A DNA stretch of 64,000 nt from Aeromicrobium senzhongii (GTDB lineage: Bacteria > Actinomycetota > Actinomycetes > Propionibacteriales > Nocardioidaceae), in contig NZ_CP060587.1 in assembly GCF_014334735.1 (NCBI RefSeq), positions 186,001 through 250,000 on the forward strand, written 5' to 3'. Below the pieces are notes generated by a model, which did no database searches, was not told the origin of the DNA, and saw nothing but the letters and a program-made list of their open reading frames with translations. Numbering within the stretch: the stretch's first letter is position 1; each line of letters opens with the position of its first letter. Both the position numbers and the translations under genes were made by a program. This document shows positions 25,172-32,977 of this stretch, piece by piece.

Positions 25172-25626
25172 AAACCGGCCTGCCAGCAGTAGCCGCACGT
25201 GCCGCGAACGAGGGCTGCCGGGTGATGATTCAGCGAGCCGCCCCGCGAGACCGCGGCCCGCACGAGGCCGTCCATACTCCCGCGTGATCATTGCGCGATG
25301 GAACGCTCGCCGAGGGCCTCGCGTCATAACGCCGCGAGTGTCCTCCCGGTAAGACGCACCGGTTCCAGTCCGGAAGCTCGGAATCTGAGCGACGGGCGCG
25401 TCGGTGCTATGAACGCTCGTAAGTGATGAGCGGGAGGTGGTTGAGCTGGTGGGCGTCCGGGTGGCTGTGGGTGTGCCAAACAGGGCGGGTGTTTGTGTCT
25501 CAGGGTGAGTGGACATGACAATGTCAGGCGCGAGGGTCGCGCGAGACCGAGCACACGTTCGCCGCGAGCGCGCATGGATCCACGGAATCCGGGACGACCG
25601 CGTCCTGACCTGAGTACGCTCGCGGC
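25172..25626. other. Non-coding stretch between the RM gene and the membrane protein
   Basis: No credible gene. The only structure noted is a short inverted repeat TGACA-A-TGTCA (25516-25526) and the -10-like TACGCT (25615-25620) six bases before the next start. Confidence 0.45.
25615..25620 (+). promoter_or_regulatory. -10 element (TACGCT) before the 25627 gene
   Basis: TACGCT is followed by six bases and the GTG at 25627, with no Shine-Dalgarno visible. The spacing matches other leaderless genes in the window. Confidence 0.4.
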
Positions 25627-26475
25627 GTGCCAAATAGCGATCCAGACGCATCATCCACCGCCACCCGCGGTCCAGGCATAGACGCCTTCGACGCTGTCTT
25701 CACATGCGTCGCGACGTGCATTGCGACCTGGTTCGGGCTGAACGCCGTGACGCAAGTGGGATTCGATGCCGTGGGCATACCGCGACCGATGAGCCTGTTC
25801 CCGTGGGGAATCATCGCGATATCGATCCCACTGGGCCTGAGCATCTCGACCGTACTGCTCTGGATCCGGAGCAAGCGACCGCCGGCCGTTGACTCTCGCG
25901 CGCCCGAGTTCCCGCCCGGCGACACCGGAGCGCCATCTCCGGGACGTCTCGGCGCGACGCCTCCGACAGTGACCGCCGCCAACCCCGGCCAAGACCCGCC
26001 GGGCTTGTCTGGACTGGTTCTCCGCACTCATTTCAGGAAGCTCCGAGAGTCCGAGCTCGGCCAGCGTCTGATGTCCGCTATGCAGATGTCGGGCCACAAC
26101 GATGGGTCACCGAGCTCGCGGGATCGTGCGGCGGACGTGTACTTCGACTTCTTCTCGGTGATGGGCGCCGGTGGCGAGGTCGTCGCACCGGACGAATTCG
26201 CGGACGCAACGGTCGACAGCCCGTACCCCAACCTGTTCAACGTTGCTGCCTACAACGCAATGACCCAGTTCGACGATGACGAACTTCTCGAGCTCTATAA
26301 GGGTGACCCGGGGCGAGTTACGGACCTGGGCGCGTACGTCGACGCGTTCTTTCCCACCTTCCTGTCTGAACTCCCGCGTACGGCGACCGGAATTCGGGAC
26401 ATCCAGGTCTATAAGGCGAAGATGTTCTTAGTCGTCACGGGCATGAGCATGTACCTCGACGAAAAGCGCCGCTGA
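25627..26475 (+). CDS. Hypothetical two-helix membrane protein of the island
   Basis: A 282-residue protein of unknown function. Two hydrophobic segments (about 23-45, VFTCVATCIATWFGLNAV, and 60-80, WGIIAISIPLGLSISTV) are followed by a proline-rich linker and an acidic soluble domain of about 155 residues (from LSGLVLRTHFRKLRESELGQ), containing YFDFFSVMGAGGEVV and YLDEKRR at the end. The soluble part is probably cytoplasmic by the positive-inside rule (RSKRPP after the second segment). No catalytic motif is recognised. It is the last gene before the right attachment site, a common place for defence or exclusion genes, but no role can be assigned. Confidence 0.6.
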   Translation: MPNSDPDASSTATRGPGIDAFDAVFTCVATCIATWFGLNAVTQVGFDAVGIPRPMSLFPWGIIAISIPLGLSISTVLLWIRSKRPPAVDSRAPEFPPGDTGAPSPGRLGATPPTVTAANPGQDPPGLSGLVLRTHFRKLRESELGQRLMSAMQMSGHNDGSPSSRDRAADVYFDFFSVMGAGGEVVAPDEFADATVDSPYPNLFNVAAYNAMTQFDDDELLELYKGDPGRVTDLGAYVDAFFPTFLSELPRTATGIRDIQVYKAKMFLVVTGMSMYLDEKRR

Positions 26476-26920
26476 GGGGCTCAGTCGGGGTGGGCCCTCG
26501 CCGGTGCATACACAGGCGCATGGCTGACACCACGTCCGAGTCCTCACCCCTGATGACCCGTGGTCTCCTAATCGGACCCCTGGCGACGTTCCGCCTTCCT
26601 CGTTCGAGTGAGGAGGAGGACGCCGACGCCGTCTGAGGCGTCGATCCCTGCGGGCGATCTGCGGTCGAGAAACCACCTACAGCGCTCGATCCGCGTGGCT
26701 CCAGGGCATTCCTCCGTCACGCGTCACTCCGCCGCGAACGGGGCTCGCTAGGTTCGGCGACCGGTGGCTGGGGCGGCCACTAGTTGCCTCGGGTTCGTCG
26801 AATCACGACGTGGCACACGACCCTCCCCGTGAGAACGGCGTCCTTTAGATCGCCCTTGGTGCGGCGGCCAGACGGGGCGTTCCGTGGTGCCCTGCGTCGG
26901 CTCGGCGTCTGGAACGCTTC

Positions 26921-26950
26921 GTGCCATAACGTGCCATAACGTGCCATAAC
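26921..26950 (+). repeat. Three tandem arm-type decamers (GTGCCATAAC)
   Basis: GTGCCATAAC occurs three times without spacer at 26921, 26931 and 26941. Variants occur in two copies at 11013-11032 and 18900-18919, and once at 19447-19456. These are probable integrase arm sites of the right end. Confidence 0.65.
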
Positions 26951-26963
26951 GGGGGACGAACCA

Positions 26964-26993
26964 GGGCATCTCAGACCATCTGAGACGATGCCC
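26964..26993. repeat. Inverted repeat in the right attachment arm
   Basis: TCTCAGA (26969-26975), spacer CCA, TCTGAGA (26979-26985), nested inside an outer GGGCAT...ATGCCC pair (26964-26993). The inner repeat is identical in module B. It may bind the excisionase or a host bending factor. Confidence 0.6.
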
Positions 26994-27008
26994 GTCTGGT
27001 AGAGTTTA

Positions 27009-27044
27009 TGCAGGTCAGAGGGCATATCAGGCCCCTGACCTGCA
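27009..27044. repeat. 10-bp inverted repeat next to attR
   Basis: TGCAGGTCAG (27009-27018) and CTGACCTGCA (27035-27044) are perfect complements 16 bases apart, 24 bases before the attR core. Degenerate forms occur in modules A and B. Confidence 0.6.
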
Positions 27045-27068
27045 CGAACGTCACAGTCGTCTAACCGG

Positions 27069-27114
27069 ACTCGTAATGAGAAGGTCGTCGGTTCGATTCC
27101 GACAGGCGGCTCCA
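27069..27114 (+). repeat. attR core: displaced 3' half of tRNA-Thr
   Basis: This is identical over 46 bases to 10896-10941, including the encoded CCA. It has no 5' half, so it is not a tRNA gene but the attachment-site copy left at the far end of the island. Core chromosome resumes immediately after it. Confidence 0.93.
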
Positions 27115-27271
27115 CTTTTCCCCGCGCTTCGCGCGTCTCTTCCCCGCATCGGACCGGTGTCCGGCCCGCGAGAATCAGCCTCCGTTCCCAGCCTCTTCTG
27201 GGTTACCGTGCAGCGAGAGTGTGATCTGGATCGCACCGTTCTCGGGCTGACTTCGACGCGAGGAACCGCCC

Positions 27272-27937
27272 ATGAAGAACGTCCGACGTCTCTGTTCACA
27301 CCTGGCCGCAGGCCTGCTGGCCCTCACAGCTGTCGCCCTTCCGGCCGCGGCGGCCGCTCCCGCCTCGGCCGCCGACGACTGCGCCGAGGTGCACGTCATC
27401 GTCGTCCGCGGGACAGGGGAGCCCGGCACCTACGGCTGGATCGTGGGGGACGGGCTGGTCCGCAAGATCCGCGCGCAGGTCCCCGGCGCGAAGGCGACGG
27501 CGCTGGACTACCCGGCCAGCATCGGCAGGGACTCCGCCCCGGCCGGGATCACCGAGCTGGTGTCGACGGTCCGGGCACGCGCCGCCGCCTGCCCGGACGA
27601 GAAGCTCGTGCTGTCGGGGTACTCGCAGGGCGCGCAGGTCGTCAACGGAGCGCTCGGCGTCGACCTGGCCGGCACGCCCAACGGACCGGTCCCCGTGCCG
27701 GCCGTCGTCCCGGCCGAGCTCTCGTCGCACATCGTGGCGATCGCGTTGTTCGGCGACCCGCTGCGGATCGTCGGCCGGTCGGTCGCGGAGCCGTATGCGA
27801 GCCGGACGGTCAACTTCTGTCAGGCCAAGGACCTCGTGTGCGACCCCGCGCCCGACAGTCGTTTCCTGCCGCATCTGGGCTATCTCGTCAACGGAGACCT
27901 CGGCCGCGCCGCAGCCTTCGTCGCCGATCGGGTCTGA
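27272..27937 (+). CDS. Cutinase-family secreted serine esterase
   Basis: A 221-residue secreted protein. Residues 1-34 are a signal peptide ending in PASA. The cutinase fold is shown by VIVVRGTGEPG, the nucleophile elbow GYSQGAQV, the Asp region FCQAKDLVCDP and the catalytic His in LPHLGYLVNG. Four cysteines (CAEV, ACPD, FCQ, VCDP) fit the two conserved disulphides. Actinobacterial relatives (Culp proteins) hydrolyse fatty-acid esters outside the cell. It is the first core gene after attR and is monocistronic. Confidence 0.92.
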   Translation: MKNVRRLCSHLAAGLLALTAVALPAAAAAPASAADDCAEVHVIVVRGTGEPGTYGWIVGDGLVRKIRAQVPGAKATALDYPASIGRDSAPAGITELVSTVRARAAACPDEKLVLSGYSQGAQVVNGALGVDLAGTPNGPVPVPAVVPAELSSHIVAIALFGDPLRIVGRSVAEPYASRTVNFCQAKDLVCDPAPDSRFLPHLGYLVNGDLGRAAAFVADRV

Positions 27938-28053
27938 ACCACGCGCCGGAGAAAACATGAGACCCGCCTCATGTTCGTTGCTCTGCTAACGATAGGGTCG
28001 CCCCATCACTTCCGGGCTTCGGTCGAAGTGAAGCCGGAGCAGCACCGGCGACA

Positions 28054-28087
28054 ACCGCCCCGGCCACCCTTGGTGGTCCGGGGCGGT
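28054..28087. terminator. Strong hairpin, terminator candidate after the dipeptidase gene
   Basis: ACCGCCCCGG pairs with CCGGGGCGGT around an inner CCACC/GGTGG stem and a three-base loop, with one bulge. It lies just 3' of the minus-strand dipeptidase gene and could also stop transcription from the cutinase side. There is no strong T-run. Confidence 0.6.
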
Positions 28088-28098
28088 CTCCGTTTCGG

Positions 28099-30150
28099 TC
28101 AGCTGAAGACGCCGAGTTCCTTGATGGAGTAGCCGTACTTCGTGGCCCGCTCGACGCCCTGCACGCGCACGAAGCGGGCCGAGACCGGGCGATCGAGCCG
28201 CACGGTGTCCAGGCCGCCGTCGCCCCGGCCCACGATGGCGACGTCGCGCCACCGCTTGCCGTCGAGCGAGGTCTGCACGCGGTACTGCCGGGCGTGCGCC
28301 TGCTCCCACTCGATCGTCACCTTGCCCACCTGTCGTGCCGACAGGAACTCGACCTGCAGCCAGGCGTCGTCCTGACCCCACCGGCTCGCCCATCGGGTCG
28401 AGGTCTTGCCGTCGATGGCGTTGCCGGGCTTGAGGTCCTTGAGCAGGTTGCGCTCGGTCGAGCTGGCCGAGGCGATCGCCCCGGAGGCGAGGTTCGCGCC
28501 CGGCTCGAAGTCGGCGGTCGCGCCCCACGTGCGCAGGTATGACTCGGAGCCCGCGGCGAGGTCGTCGACGATCTCCGAGCCCTCCAGCACGCGCAGGCTC
28601 TCGATCCAGTCCGGCACCAGTCCGTAGTGGGGGACGCCCTCCGCGTTGTAGTCCCACGTCCGTTCGCCGGTGACCTGTCGTTCGAAGACCGTGCCGTCAC
28701 GACCGGTGAACGGGTAGGAGATCTTCGCGGCGTCGGTCGGCGGCGCGGCCGTGCCGCCGAAGCCGTTCATGTCCGTGCCGTAGCCGTACGCGACGCCGTA
28801 CTTGTCGCGCAGCGGCTTGGTCTCCTTCCACTGGGCCGCGAACTCGGTGGCGGTGTGGCCGTACTGGCTCGCGAAGCCGCCGAGGGCGTAGAGCCGTTCC
28901 ATGTACGGCTCGGCCATCCAGTCGTGGCTCGACACGGCGCCGGGGTAGGCCTCGGCCTCGAGGATGTCCAGGGCCCGGCCGGCGGCCTTCGCGCTCATGT
29001 GGTCCATCTCGACGATCATGTTGCGCTTGATCATTCCGCGCAGCGCGTACTCGCCCAGCTCGGTGAGGCCGCGGGGGTTGCAGTGCGGGCCCTTCGGGTA
29101 GACCGGCAGGACCGCAGGGAGGCCCGGCACGGCGGCGATCTCGCTCGGCAGCACGCCGCCGATCACCGTGTTGTCCGCGACCTGGCCCTCCTTGCAGGTC
29201 GTCGGGTTCCACCACGTGCCGGTCGTCAGGAACTGGCCGACGTTGACCAGCAGGCCGGCCGTGCTCTCGTCGTAGCGGACGCCGCACAGGGCGTTGTCGA
29301 ACTTGTGGCACAGGAACATGCTCGACACGCCCTTGCCCTTCAGCTCGTCGAGGCCCTTGTCGATGTCGGCCTTCGTGCACTGCGGGGCGCCGAGGACCTG
29401 CTTGCACCCGAACGGCTCGGACACCTCGACGCCCAGGACGACCGCGAGCTTGCCGTCGGCGACGACCTTGCGGGCCTGCTCGGGCGTCTTCACGACGCGG
29501 TACCAGCCCTTGCCGGCGCCGCCGTACTGCTTGTCGACGTAGTTCTGCAGGTCGTACGTGGCCTTGATCTGCCGCCGCACGGTGTCCATGTCGTCGCAGC
29601 TGTACTTGTTCGGTCCGGCGACGATGCCCAGGATCGGGCACAGCCCGGGGTTGGACACCATGTCGTTGACCATGACCCGCTGGCCGCCGCGCCACGCCCG
29701 CTCGACCCACTTGTAGTACATCTGCTGGTGCGTGAACGAGGAGTACGTCGGCCAGTCCTTGAACGTCGGCCAGCCGACCGTGTCGTGCTTGTCGAGGATG
29801 CCGCGGCCGGCGGCGGAGTTCGTCAGGTTCTCCAGGATCGAGACGCCGTGACGATCGCAGTCCTTGAGGGCGTCGGCGATGCCCTTCTCGCTCCAGGTCG
29901 AGCCGCACACCGCGTTCCCACCCATGCCCAGGTCCATGAACATGTGGGTGTGGGCGTCGATGTAACCGGTGACGTTGCCGTCGGCGTCGGTGCCACGCTC
30001 CGGCTCACCGGTGGCGTTCACCTCCGACTCGGGGCTGGGCGTCGCGGTCGCCACCCACCATCCCGATTCCGCGGTGGCCCCGGTTCCGCCGGCGATCACC
30101 ACCACGGCTCCGAGTACCGCCACCACCAACGCCTTGATCGTTCGCCCCAC
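28099..30150 (-). CDS. Secreted M19-like dipeptidase/amidohydrolase with C-terminal discoidin (F5/8C) domain
   Basis: A 683-residue exported protein. A signal peptide (KALVVAVLGAVVVIAGGTGATA) precedes a metal-dependent amidohydrolase-type domain. Visible are the HxH pair in YIDAHTHMF, MIVEMDHMS, AVSSHDW and GTDMNGFGG, the order of metal ligands in the membrane dipeptidase (M19)/TIM-barrel group. The last 140 residues form a discoidin domain (from ANLASGAIASASS to SARFVRVQGVE), a carbohydrate- or surface-binding module. The GTG start follows GGAGGGG. Substrate is unknown; cell-surface peptides or D-amino-acid peptides are plausible. Confidence 0.82.
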   Translation of the reverse strand: MGRTIKALVVAVLGAVVVIAGGTGATAESGWWVATATPSPESEVNATGEPERGTDADGNVTGYIDAHTHMFMDLGMGGNAVCGSTWSEKGIADALKDCDRHGVSILENLTNSAAGRGILDKHDTVGWPTFKDWPTYSSFTHQQMYYKWVERAWRGGQRVMVNDMVSNPGLCPILGIVAGPNKYSCDDMDTVRRQIKATYDLQNYVDKQYGGAGKGWYRVVKTPEQARKVVADGKLAVVLGVEVSEPFGCKQVLGAPQCTKADIDKGLDELKGKGVSSMFLCHKFDNALCGVRYDESTAGLLVNVGQFLTTGTWWNPTTCKEGQVADNTVIGGVLPSEIAAVPGLPAVLPVYPKGPHCNPRGLTELGEYALRGMIKRNMIVEMDHMSAKAAGRALDILEAEAYPGAVSSHDWMAEPYMERLYALGGFASQYGHTATEFAAQWKETKPLRDKYGVAYGYGTDMNGFGGTAAPPTDAAKISYPFTGRDGTVFERQVTGERTWDYNAEGVPHYGLVPDWIESLRVLEGSEIVDDLAAGSESYLRTWGATADFEPGANLASGAIASASSTERNLLKDLKPGNAIDGKTSTRWASRWGQDDAWLQVEFLSARQVGKVTIEWEQAHARQYRVQTSLDGKRWRDVAIVGRGDGGLDTVRLDRPVSARFVRVQGVERATKYGYSIKELGVFS

Positions 30151-30230
30151 AGGAGTCCCCCTCCGAAAGTTCGCTTCCGAGGACTCTAGGGCGTGATCTG
30201 GGACACCTGCAAACGTGAGTTGCAGAAGAG

Positions 30231-31403
30231 TCAGTTGAGGCGCGAGATCAACCGCAGGCGCTCGACGGCCTCCGTCAGGACGGCGTCGCGCTTGCAGAAC
30301 GCCCAGCGCACGAGCGTCCGGCCCGGATTGGATCCGTCGGGACGGTCGTCGAAGAAGACCTGGTGGGGGATGGCCACGACCCCGGCCAGGGTCGGCAGCG
30401 AGCGGCAGAACTCGAGCCCGTCGGTGAAGCCCAGCGCGGCGACGTCGGTCGTGGCGAAGTAGGTCCCGTCGGGCACGAAGACCTCGAAGCCGGCGGACCT
30501 CAGTCCGGCACACAACAGGTCGCGGCGGCGGCGCAGGTCCGCGGTGAAGGACGAGTAGAACGAGTCAGGCAGGTCCAGCGCCTCCGCCACCGCGTGCTGG
30601 AAGGGCGCGCCCGAGGTGTAGCTGAGGAACTGCTTCGCACCGAACAGCGCGGACACGAGGTGGGCCGGGCCGGTGGCCCACCCCACCTTCCAGCCGGTGA
30701 ACGAGAACGTCTTGCCGGCGCTGCTGATCGTCAGGGTGCGCTCGGCCATGCCCGGCAAGGTCGCGATCGGCACGTGCGGCACCCCGAACGTCAGGTGCTC
30801 GTAGACCTCGTCGCTGATCACCACGAGGTCGTGCTCGACCGCGACCTGCGCGACGGCGGCGAGCTCGTCGGCGGTCAGCACGGCGCCGGTCGGGTTGTGC
30901 GGGGTGTTGAGGACGATCGCCGTGGTGCGTGGCGTGACGGCGGCGCGCAGATCGTCGACGGGCAGCCGGAAGTCCGGAGCGCGCAAGGTCACGGCACGGT
31001 GTCGCGCACCGGCCATCTGGATGACGGCCCGGTACGAGTCGTAGTAGGGCTCGAGCACCAGGACGTCGTCGCCGGGATCGACCAGGCCCAGCACCGCGGC
31101 GGCGATGGCCTCGGTCGCCCCGGTCGTGACGACGACCTCGCGCTCGGGGTCGACATCGATGCCGTGGAAGCGATGCTGGTGTCGCGCGATCGCCTCGCGC
31201 AGGGCCGGGATGCCCAGTCCCGGCGGGTACTGGTTGTGGCCCTCGGCGATCGCGCGGCGGGCCGCGTCCTTGATGACGTCCGGCCCGTCCTGGTCCGGGA
31301 ATCCCTGGCCCAGGTTGATCGCGCCGGTCGAGGTGGCCAGCTGCGCCATATCGGCGAAGATCGTGACCCCGAGGCCGTCGAGTCGCGCACTGAGCTGCTT
31401 CAC
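30231..31403 (-). CDS. Class I/II PLP-dependent aminotransferase
   Basis: A 390-residue fold-type I aminotransferase. Landmarks are INLGQGFPDQDGP, NTPHNPTG, VISDEVYEHLTF and SSAGKTFSFTGWKVGW with the PLP-binding lysine, and the C-terminal LVRWAFCKRD with the carboxylate-binding Arg. The pattern fits the methionine/kynurenine aminotransferase group, sometimes annotated as DapC-like. The GTG start (VKQLSARLDG) gives the usual family N-terminus; the frame is open 65 codons further upstream, but that part reads as leader. A strong hairpin lies 60 bases upstream, so attenuation is possible. Confidence 0.88.
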   Translation of the reverse strand: MKQLSARLDGLGVTIFADMAQLATSTGAINLGQGFPDQDGPDVIKDAARRAIAEGHNQYPPGLGIPALREAIARHQHRFHGIDVDPEREVVVTTGATEAIAAAVLGLVDPGDDVLVLEPYYDSYRAVIQMAGARHRAVTLRAPDFRLPVDDLRAAVTPRTTAIVLNTPHNPTGAVLTADELAAVAQVAVEHDLVVISDEVYEHLTFGVPHVPIATLPGMAERTLTISSAGKTFSFTGWKVGWATGPAHLVSALFGAKQFLSYTSGAPFQHAVAEALDLPDSFYSSFTADLRRRRDLLCAGLRSAGFEVFVPDGTYFATTDVAALGFTDGLEFCRSLPTLAGVVAIPHQVFFDDRPDGSNPGRTLVRWAFCKRDAVLTEAVERLRLISRLN

Positions 31404-31461
31404 GCCTCGACGATAACGGCGGGCGTTGGCCAGGGCCGCTGACGGAGGCAGAAAGTAAAAG

Positions 31462-31501
31462 GTCGGCCCGCCGTTCTCGGGGGGTGAAACGGCGGGCCGA
31501 C
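31462..31501 (-). terminator. Hairpin with T-rich tail in the aminotransferase leader (possible attenuator)
   Basis: A perfect 14-bp stem (31462-31475 with 31488-31501) and a 12-base loop. Read on the minus strand it is followed by ACCTTTTACTTTCT, so it could terminate minus-strand transcription about 60 bases before the aminotransferase start. A TATGAT -10 lies at 31551-31546 on the same strand, 45 bases before the hairpin. Confidence 0.5.
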
Positions 31502-31646
31502 GGCAGGATCGACGGCTCTGAAGAGCTCCTCGAACCTGCATGTCCATCATACATGCGGGCACATGGCGCCGAAGTGAAATGGGCAAGATGAATGTCACAT
31601 CTTCAACTTCCCGTGCAGGTCTGGACAGGGTCCGGACAATGGAGTC

Positions 31647-32297
31647 ATGTCAGCGACCTCCACCCGCGCCCGCGGGTCACGCTCCCTGCTCGTCGTGGGC
31701 CTCGTCCTGGTGCTCGCGGGCCTGGGCGTCCTGGGCTGGGTGGGCTGGCAGTACTTCGGCACGAACGTCGTGTCGCAGCGCCAGCACGAGCGGATCCGCA
31801 GCGAGATCGTCGAGGAGTGGAAGAAGCCCTCCGCCGAGAAGAAGATCGACGGGCGTGGGCTGTTGCGCGTGCCGCGGTTCGGCGACGACTTCGAGGTGCC
31901 GATCCTCGACGGCGAGGACGACGCGACGCTGTCCAAGGGGGTCGGGCGCAACCTCGACAGCGCCCTGCCCGGCGAGATCGGCAACGTCGTGCTCTCGGGA
32001 CACCGCATCACCCACGGCGAGCCCTTCCGCAAGTTCCTGGACCTGCGTATGGGTGACGAGGTCGAGATCGAGACGCGGACCCACGTCTACACGTACCGGC
32101 TGCTGCAGGACGGCGACGAGATCCGCGTCCCGTTCACCACGTCGTGGCCGCTGTGGCCCGTGCCCGATCCCGACGCCGCCGGCGAGAAGCCGACGCGGGC
32201 CGTCGTCACCCTCGTGACGTGCTCGGAGCTGTTCCGCACCGACGATCGCAACGTGGTCGTCGGCGAGCTGGAGAAGACCACCCGCAAGGACGCCTGA
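31647..32297 (+). CDS. Class E-like sortase
   Basis: A 216-residue membrane-anchored transpeptidase. One hydrophobic segment at residues 13-35 is followed by the sortase domain: LSGHRITHGEPF contains the catalytic His, VTLVTCSELF the catalytic Cys, and TDDRNVVVGEL the catalytic Arg. The TLxTC-type motif and N-terminal anchor fit actinobacterial class E housekeeping-like sortases, which attach LAxTG-type proteins to peptidoglycan. No sortase substrate gene is adjacent. The ATG is preceded by a GGAG-like site. Confidence 0.88.
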   Translation: MSATSTRARGSRSLLVVGLVLVLAGLGVLGWVGWQYFGTNVVSQRQHERIRSEIVEEWKKPSAEKKIDGRGLLRVPRFGDDFEVPILDGEDDATLSKGVGRNLDSALPGEIGNVVLSGHRITHGEPFRKFLDLRMGDEVEIETRTHVYTYRLLQDGDEIRVPFTTSWPLWPVPDPDAAGEKPTRAVVTLVTCSELFRTDDRNVVVGELEKTTRKDA

Positions 32298-32320
32298 GGC
32301 CGGGGCCGGTGCGGCCGTCC

Positions 32321-32326
32321 TAGGCT
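32321..32326 (+). promoter_or_regulatory. -10 element (TAGGCT) for leaderless pyrE
   Basis: TAGGCT is followed by six bases and the GTG at 32333. This favours the second of two in-frame GTG codons (32327, 32333) as the true start. Confidence 0.6.
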
Positions 32327-32332
32327 GTGCGC

Positions 32333-32977
32333 GTGCACGACTACCAGCGCCGCTTCATCGAGTTCGCCCTCGAGCACGACGTCCTGCGCTTCGGCGAGTT
32401 CACGCTGAAGTCCGGTCGCACGTCGCCCTACTTCTTCAACGCCGGATCGTTCGACACCGGCTCGCGACTCTCGGCGCTCGGCGGGTTCTACGCCGACGCC
32501 GTCGCCGCGGCCGGACTCGAGTTCGACGTGCTCCTCGGCCCGGCCTACAAGGGCATCCCCCTCGCAGCCGCCACGGCGGTGCAGCTGGCGGACGCCCACG
32601 GCCGTGACGTCCCGTGGTGCTTCAACCGCAAGGAGGCCAAGGACCACGGCGAGGGCGGCCTCTTCGTGGGCGCCGAGCCGCGGGGCCGTCTGCTGGTCGT
32701 GGACGACGTCATCACCGCGGGCACCGCCATCCGCGAGGTGATCGCGCTGGTCGACGGACTCGACGCGACGGTCGCCGGCGTCGTGGTCGCGGTCGATCGC
32801 CGCGAGCGCGGCACGGGCGAGCTGTCGGCCATCCAGGAGGTCGAGCGCGACCACGGGATCGCCGTCACCTCCATCGTGACGTTCGACGACATCATCGAGT
32901 ACCTGCAGGAGACCGGCCGCTTCGCCGAGCACCTGCCGGCCGTCCGCGCGTACCGCGAGCGCTACGGGGTCGCGTGA
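32333..32977 (+). CDS. pyrE: Orotate phosphoribosyltransferase
   Basis: A 214-residue enzyme joining orotate and PRPP to give OMP in pyrimidine synthesis. The PRPP-binding motif is [13 protein letters not shown]; the N-terminal [14 protein letters not shown] and [13 protein letters not shown] are conserved OPRT elements, and [15 protein letters not shown] is the flexible catalytic loop. The length matches the E. coli-type enzyme. It overlaps the SpoU methyltransferase gene by GTGA. Confidence 0.95.
   Translation: MHDYQRRFIEFALEHDVLRFGEFTLKSGRTSPYFFNAGSFDTGSRLSALGGFYADAVAAAGLEFDVLLGPAYKGIPLAAATAVQLADAHGRDVPWCFNRKEAKDHGEGGLFVGAEPRGRLLVVDDVITAGTAIREVIALVDGLDATVAGVVVAVDRRERGTGELSAIQEVERDHGIAVTSIVTFDDIIEYLQETGRFAEHLPAVRAYRERYGVA

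Larger units (their letters stand above)
26476..27068. other. Right end of the island, non-coding
   Basis: No gene is seen. The first 400 bases show nothing recognisable. From about 26903 the sequence is the right attachment arm: three decamer repeats, two inverted repeats and the attR core. Confidence 0.6.
10942..27114. mobile_element. Integrated genomic island in tRNA-Thr (16.2 kb)
   Basis: The island is bounded by the 46-bp att repeats, with the integrase 111 bases from the tRNA and an excisionase-like gene inside. Cargo: secreted HNH nuclease, Rad50-like ATPase with small partner, toxin-like HNH protein with probable immunity protein, MmeI-type restriction-modification enzyme and several unknown proteins. 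Much of it (15.9-20 kb, 25-27 kb) is visibly less GC-rich than the flanking core, and gene spacing is looser. No conjugation, replication or phage structural genes are seen, so it is probably an integrative cargo element that depends on other elements for transfer. Three copies of a right-arm module point to composite origin. Confidence 0.88.

Noticed and set aside
27069-27114. Possible second tRNA-Thr
   Set aside because: Only the 3' half is present, with no 5' acceptor strand or D-arm. It is the attR core.
28697-29908. Long minus-strand frame inside the dipeptidase gene
   Set aside because: It is an out-of-frame shadow of the dipeptidase; the discoidin and HxH motifs are in the other frame.
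31403-31598. N-terminal extension of the aminotransferase to 31598
   Set aside because: The extra residues are Arg/Pro-rich and unlike the family, and they would be coded by a leader containing a perfect terminator-like hairpin.
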